A stretch of 64,000 bases of DNA, taken from contig NC_058046.1 of NCBI RefSeq assembly GCF_020085105.1, positions 11,445,675 to 11,509,674 on the forward strand, read 5' to 3'. How positions within the stretch are numbered: position 1 is the first letter of the stretch; each line of letters opens with the position of its first letter. Below are positions 59,606 through 64,000 of this stretch, piece by piece. The notes below the pieces were generated by a model. The model was not told the origin of the DNA, made no database searches, and saw only the letters and a program-made list of their open reading frames with translations. Origin of the DNA: Siniperca chuatsi (Eukaryota > Chordata > Actinopteri > Centrarchiformes > Sinipercidae). The position numbers were made by a program, and so were the translations under genes.

Positions 59606-60867
59606 TATGTTTCTATCTGTGGGATTCACTAGCCGTATGTGTGTAGGTGTGTATGAGTAGGGTTTAGGATGAGTCAGCTGTGAGACAAAGAGGTCAGGTT
59701 AAGGAGGCTGTTTGCTGGAGGAGGACAACCCTTGACCAACAGTAACAAGTACAGTCAGTTACACTTTAATAAAACATTGTTACTACTGTCACTACATTGC
59801 AGTGTGAGTAATGAGACCAGGTTCATTCCACTATGTCAGCACGTACCCAGCCTGCTGAAGTGTCCTTGAGAAAAACTCTGTGTTTGACCCTGAACTCTGA
59901 CCTGCTTATGAGAAGGCAAACTCAAACTGAACGTTTCAAATTATTATCAATAAAGATATTTGTTTGATTACATTTACTGAAGAATATCATACATTCAAAC
60001 ATGAGTATTTTTACCCATCACAAGTTCTTGAGACATGAATTATGGGTTAATTTGTGTTAAATAGAGAAGGTAAAGGAATTCTGCAAGTATGTACACACAA
60101 ATGTGATACACAATTACCCGGCAACAAGGTGCATCTTTTTTTTTTCTCACAATATGTAAATCATATCTCAGTCCTGTTTATGGGAACTGAGAGTGGAATT
60201 TTTCAGCTCCATTTTGTTCAGCAGCTGTTACCCAGAGCAGCAGTCCTGCGCCCCGCCGGCCTGCCGGCCTGCAGTACCTCTGCAGGCCAACTCAGCCCAC
60301 ACACTGTGGGGATGAGAAGTGGCACAGCAAGCTCGCTGGACTATCCCATAATACCCCATGGTAAAAAGCATCATTCACAGTCGCCATCGCCTCTGTTCTT
60401 TGTGTGTGTGTCCGTGTCAATGCCTGTGGCCAGATTTACATTTTTTGCATTTATGCATGTGGACATTTCTCTACAATGTGTATGTACATAGGTCCCCATG
60501 GGTATATGCGCCCACTTTGTCCAGCATATTGGGGTGAAGGTGCTTTCACTCAGCTGGAAAGGCGGACCAGGTCAGTGTTTGCAACTAGGGGAAATACAGT
60601 AACTGCTGTGAAGGATGCTGCTCTGCACAAAGACTGATTCACAGGGCTGATGGGAACATGTGTGCAACACATGGTGAAGCCTGAACAGAGAAAGAGCCAC
60701 GGGCTGGAGAGGCCCATAGGGACCTGGCTACAAACAACCACCACACATCACTCACACACACACACGTGCACAAATACCCATGTTCTTGTACAGTCTACAG
60801 TTTTACAGGGCGTTGAAGCTTCACATTATTACTTTAGTTCCCAGGTAGAAGTAAGTGTGTGTGCTTG

Positions 60868-60870
<3 letters not shown>
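59606..60870. other. Intergenic, no gene seen
   Basis: No supported gene. A short GC-rich patch (CCCCGCCGGCCTGCCGGCC) lies at about 60251-60270. Open stretches show no domain. Confidence 0.5.

Positions 60871-60927
<57 letters not shown>
60871..60927. repeat. (GT)n microsatellite, about 57 bases
   Basis: The longest pure dinucleotide run in the window; on the other strand it produces a histidine/threonine-only false open frame. Confidence 0.95.
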
Positions 60928-60928
<1 letters not shown>

Positions 60929-63136
60929 TTGGGATGTGGTGATGAGGGATATCCGGTGGAGTGCCAGCGTGTGAAAGTGTCTTAGAACACCCAGAGAGCT
61001 CAGAGATTTGATTACAGCTAATTGCCAAGATGAAGCGCAACAGCTGGAACTGCCTAGCTGCCATTCAAATACACCAAACACGCACACACACATACACAGA
61101 TACATCCCCTCCTGCACACCAGTGCCTCCCTGGTTTTTACTAGGACAGAAATGAGCTCCCTCTTTGCACCTCACCCCTCATTCCTCTGGCTCCCCTACTC
61201 TTGGCAGGGCCAGATCTATAGCACAGAGAGCTCTGCGAGATGACTGAGAGCTTGTTGGAGTCGATATAAGCTGGCCCGGACTGAGATTGCTGAGGCTGCT
61301 TTTTTCAGCTCTGGGGTTTCCCCCCTTGCTGTGGTATTGATGGAATCCTAAAGATGCTTGCAGCCAGATGTCTCAAAGACAAAGAGAAAGACAGAGGGAG
61401 AGAAAGAGGCAGCTTGCAGCCCTGCAGAGCCTGCCACATGCTGGAGCTCTCTTCAGGCTCACAAAAGCCTTAAAGCATGCGTTATCTGCTTCCATCCAAA
61501 AATAAGCTGGAGCCCATATATACATTTCTATCTAAAATGAAGGATTAAAGAAGAGTCAGGCGTGGGAATTCAAGTAAGAATTCCGGGCAGAAATAGGATT
61601 TAGCTTTGTGCTCTGAAAGACCAACATAGATGCAACAACAAATTCATCAGCAGCTGCTTTAGTTGTTTGACTAAAAATATATGCTTCCTATGACTTGGGC
61701 TCTGTACAAGGCAAAAGGATGAAAACAGTTGTTATTTCAAGGAAGTCCAGTAGACTTAAAAAGATCAAAAGAGCAAGTTTGTTTATAGAAACTTCACCAG
61801 ACTGTTCCAGTGCAAATAAGAAAGGCTTACATACGTGATTGCCCCCAACAAACATACACAGTCATGCATCACATTCCTCCCATTCCTCTGCAACTCTTAG
61901 CCACATTTTTTGCTTTTTCATTCACTCACACATATTCTCTTTCCACATTTTTTCTGCCTCATCTACCTTTTCTTTCTGTCTCCCTGACCTTCTTTCCTGT
62001 CAACCCTCTGGTCTTTCTCCCAGAGACCAGCTCGTGCAGACAGGAAGTGTGGCCTCTGGGTTTGGGCCCATCAGTGCGGTGTTTATTGTCCTAACCTCAG
62101 AGAATTAGCATTGAAGACAAAGTCAAGGGCGGGGGGGTCAAGACAGGTCCAGACTGGGTTGTATATTTGTTTAGTGTGGGGTGTGGGGCTGCCAACAGGC
62201 AGTGTGATGAACAGGAGGGTGAGGAGAGGCTTGGTTGGGGTTGGGTGATTGGAGCAGAGCTGCACACATTCCTCCCATTGTGCCCTGTGCACCGCATCAT
62301 GCTCCTCCCATCATTCTCTTCCTCCTACAGAACTACAGAATGTAGAATGACTTGATTAGATACAGTAGGTGTCTGTGCAAGCATTCCTCCATCTCCATGA
62401 CTCATGATAAAAACATTTCTCAGCTCAAATTCTTAGTTTATACAGTTCAGCCCTGAATTTGCTAAACCACTTTACCATATGTGTAAAATAGTCAGCGGAC
62501 ATGGACAATGAAAAAGCCTGCATATGGCACCTTTCTCTCCTGCTACATTAGGGCAATAAAAGGGGAAGTTAATGACTGAAAGTGTGTGTTCCTCCTTTGT
62601 AAAATGCCATGCAGAGCAGTTAAAGTTCCTCTCCTCTGCAGCAGCAGGGAACAGGAGGCTGCAGGAATGTGCTCTGTTCACAGGGAAGCAAGAAAGACTT
62701 ATTACAGCTGTGGAGAAAGCAGTGAGGAGCTGCCAGCTTCCACCGTCATGGAGGGTAGAGTAAACATACCTATGCTCAATTTACATTTTCTTATTAGCAA
62801 AATAGTTTGTCCATCTTTAAAATCAAACTAATACCAGTAAGGCAAAACTGCATTCTTCTTACAGGTTAAACATCTATGATTTCTGCCATATAGTTTTTTA
62901 TTCAAATAAAGTATAAAATACATTTCACACCCCCTGACATTGTTTTCTCATTCATACTATTGTTTCAAGTAACAAAAATACTCATTTTTAATGGAAAAAA
63001 TGCTGTGTCTCAAAAGGATGATGTAACATAAAATAGGAGAATGATTATTGAGAATGGTCTTAAAGTTAAATAGAGGTATTAGTGTTTTGATTTTTAGGTG
63101 ATATTGCAGATTATTCCCAGAGACTGCTGTACTTAC
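60928..63136. other. Intergenic, no gene seen
   Basis: No supported gene. The pyrimidine-rich stretch at 61860-62030 and open frames on both strands near 62.1-62.3 kb are low complexity. Confidence 0.5.
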
Positions 63137-63178
63137 AGCAAGGGCAGTTTTTCGTCGATCAATTCTGGTTCGGGACTC
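63137..63178 (-). other. Candidate 42-base in-frame exon, unrecognised
   Basis: On the minus strand an acceptor (GGTTGATTCTTCAG) and a donor (GCT|GTAAGT) flank exactly 42 bases, open in the frame reading ESRTRIDRRKTALA. The charged, orderly peptide and good splice sites resemble a real microexon, but I do not recognise the protein. Confidence 0.3.
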
Positions 63179-64000
63179 CTGAAGAATCAACCAATCACTG
63201 GAGAAGGTTTGTGGACCAGCAACCCAGCAGTAAGGATGAGATATTAGATGGAAGGCTTTGTACATAAATAAGTACAGATGATTATTACATCTCTCATCGT
63301 AATTATCACCAGTAATGAACCTGAGGTAAATGTAGTCTAGGGTCCTCAGAGTGGAAGCAGTCGCATATCAATGAATGACACACATAATCCAGTCAGAGGG
63401 AAGCTGGTTCTGTTTCTGTACAACAGGCCAAGCTTCTGTCGCACTTTACAAACAAGGTTTTTTTTGACTATGAACATTAAACCCAGGCAGAGTGGAGATA
63501 TGCATATTATTGTTATCTGTATCTGTATCTGGATCTGGAGAATAGCATGCATTTTGTTTTATGTTCATTAAGTACTAATTTAAGATTAACTAGTGCATCT
63601 TGCAGTGCATTAAAGGAAAGTTGTAGTTTGTGTGGCTCTGGCTTATTGGACAGAATCAACAACACAGTATAAAACAGTATAGTCTGCATAAAGATGACTT
63701 TTACAATCAGATTGTTTCTTGGTTGGATCTAGCCTGTGACTTTTGTGTAACCACAAAGCCACTCTGCCACTGGAAGCTCAAACAGGCACTGGCCATAACA
63801 ATGACAACCACCAACAAAAACAACATTGAAGACATAAGCAACAGCCGTATCCTCTGGATGGTGTAATTGCACTGTAGAGGAGGTAAGATAATTAATTTAA
63901 ACCTTTAATTAGTGTAAAATACACTGCTTTCCCTTCAATTACTTCAGTCAGGAACATGTGGAGGCTCCTTTTTGTGGAGAGACTGTCGGTTCACACAGAA
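63179..64000. other. End of window, no gene seen
   Basis: AT-rich, with no supported feature. Confidence 0.5.

Noticed and set aside
60821-61174. 117-codon minus-strand open frame rich in His and Thr
   Set aside because: Produced by the GT microsatellite; not a protein.

Overview
The window reads as nuclear DNA of a teleost fish, probably a percomorph. Evidence: compact vertebrate-type genes with GT-AG introns, fish-typical short TTAA-flanked DNA elements, an L2/Maui-like LINE, many CA/GT microsatellites, and protein sequences that match vertebrate orthologues closely but are not mammalian. There is no bacterial or viral gene order.

Layout. (1) 331-4803 (+): the last seven coding exons and 3' UTR of an FGF receptor tyrosine kinase, best matched to FGFR1; the 5' part lies outside the window. 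(2) 4820-15150: about 10 kb with no supported gene, holding old interspersed repeats. (3) 15612-21209 (+): a complete LGI-family gene, best matched to LGI3, nine coding exons, 550 aa. One intron is mostly filled by a MITE-like element. (4) 23114-25878 (+): complete chmp7, ten coding exons, 451 aa, with a short promoter region upstream. (5) 30421-33401 (-), with a probable noncoding first exon near 38.8-38.96 kb: complete ccdc92, three coding exons, 328 aa, convergent with chmp7. Its first intron carries a decayed, 5'-truncated LINE. (6) 39-64 kb: no gene I can name. It holds repeat copies, a second LINE fragment, microsatellites, and a few splice-bounded short open stretches that may be exons of an unrecognised transcript.

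The genes are not an operon-like unit. FGFR1, LGI3 and CHMP7 all lie on human 8p, so this part looks like a conserved block; CCDC92 lies on human 12q24, so the chmp7/ccdc92 junction is a rearranged neighbourhood or a fish-specific arrangement. I found no previously undescribed multi-gene system. The best leads are the extra-looking, repeat-filled intron of lgi3, the dense cluster of one MITE family at 45-50 kb, the perfect snap-back palindromes, and the possible unrecognised exons at 41-63 kb.
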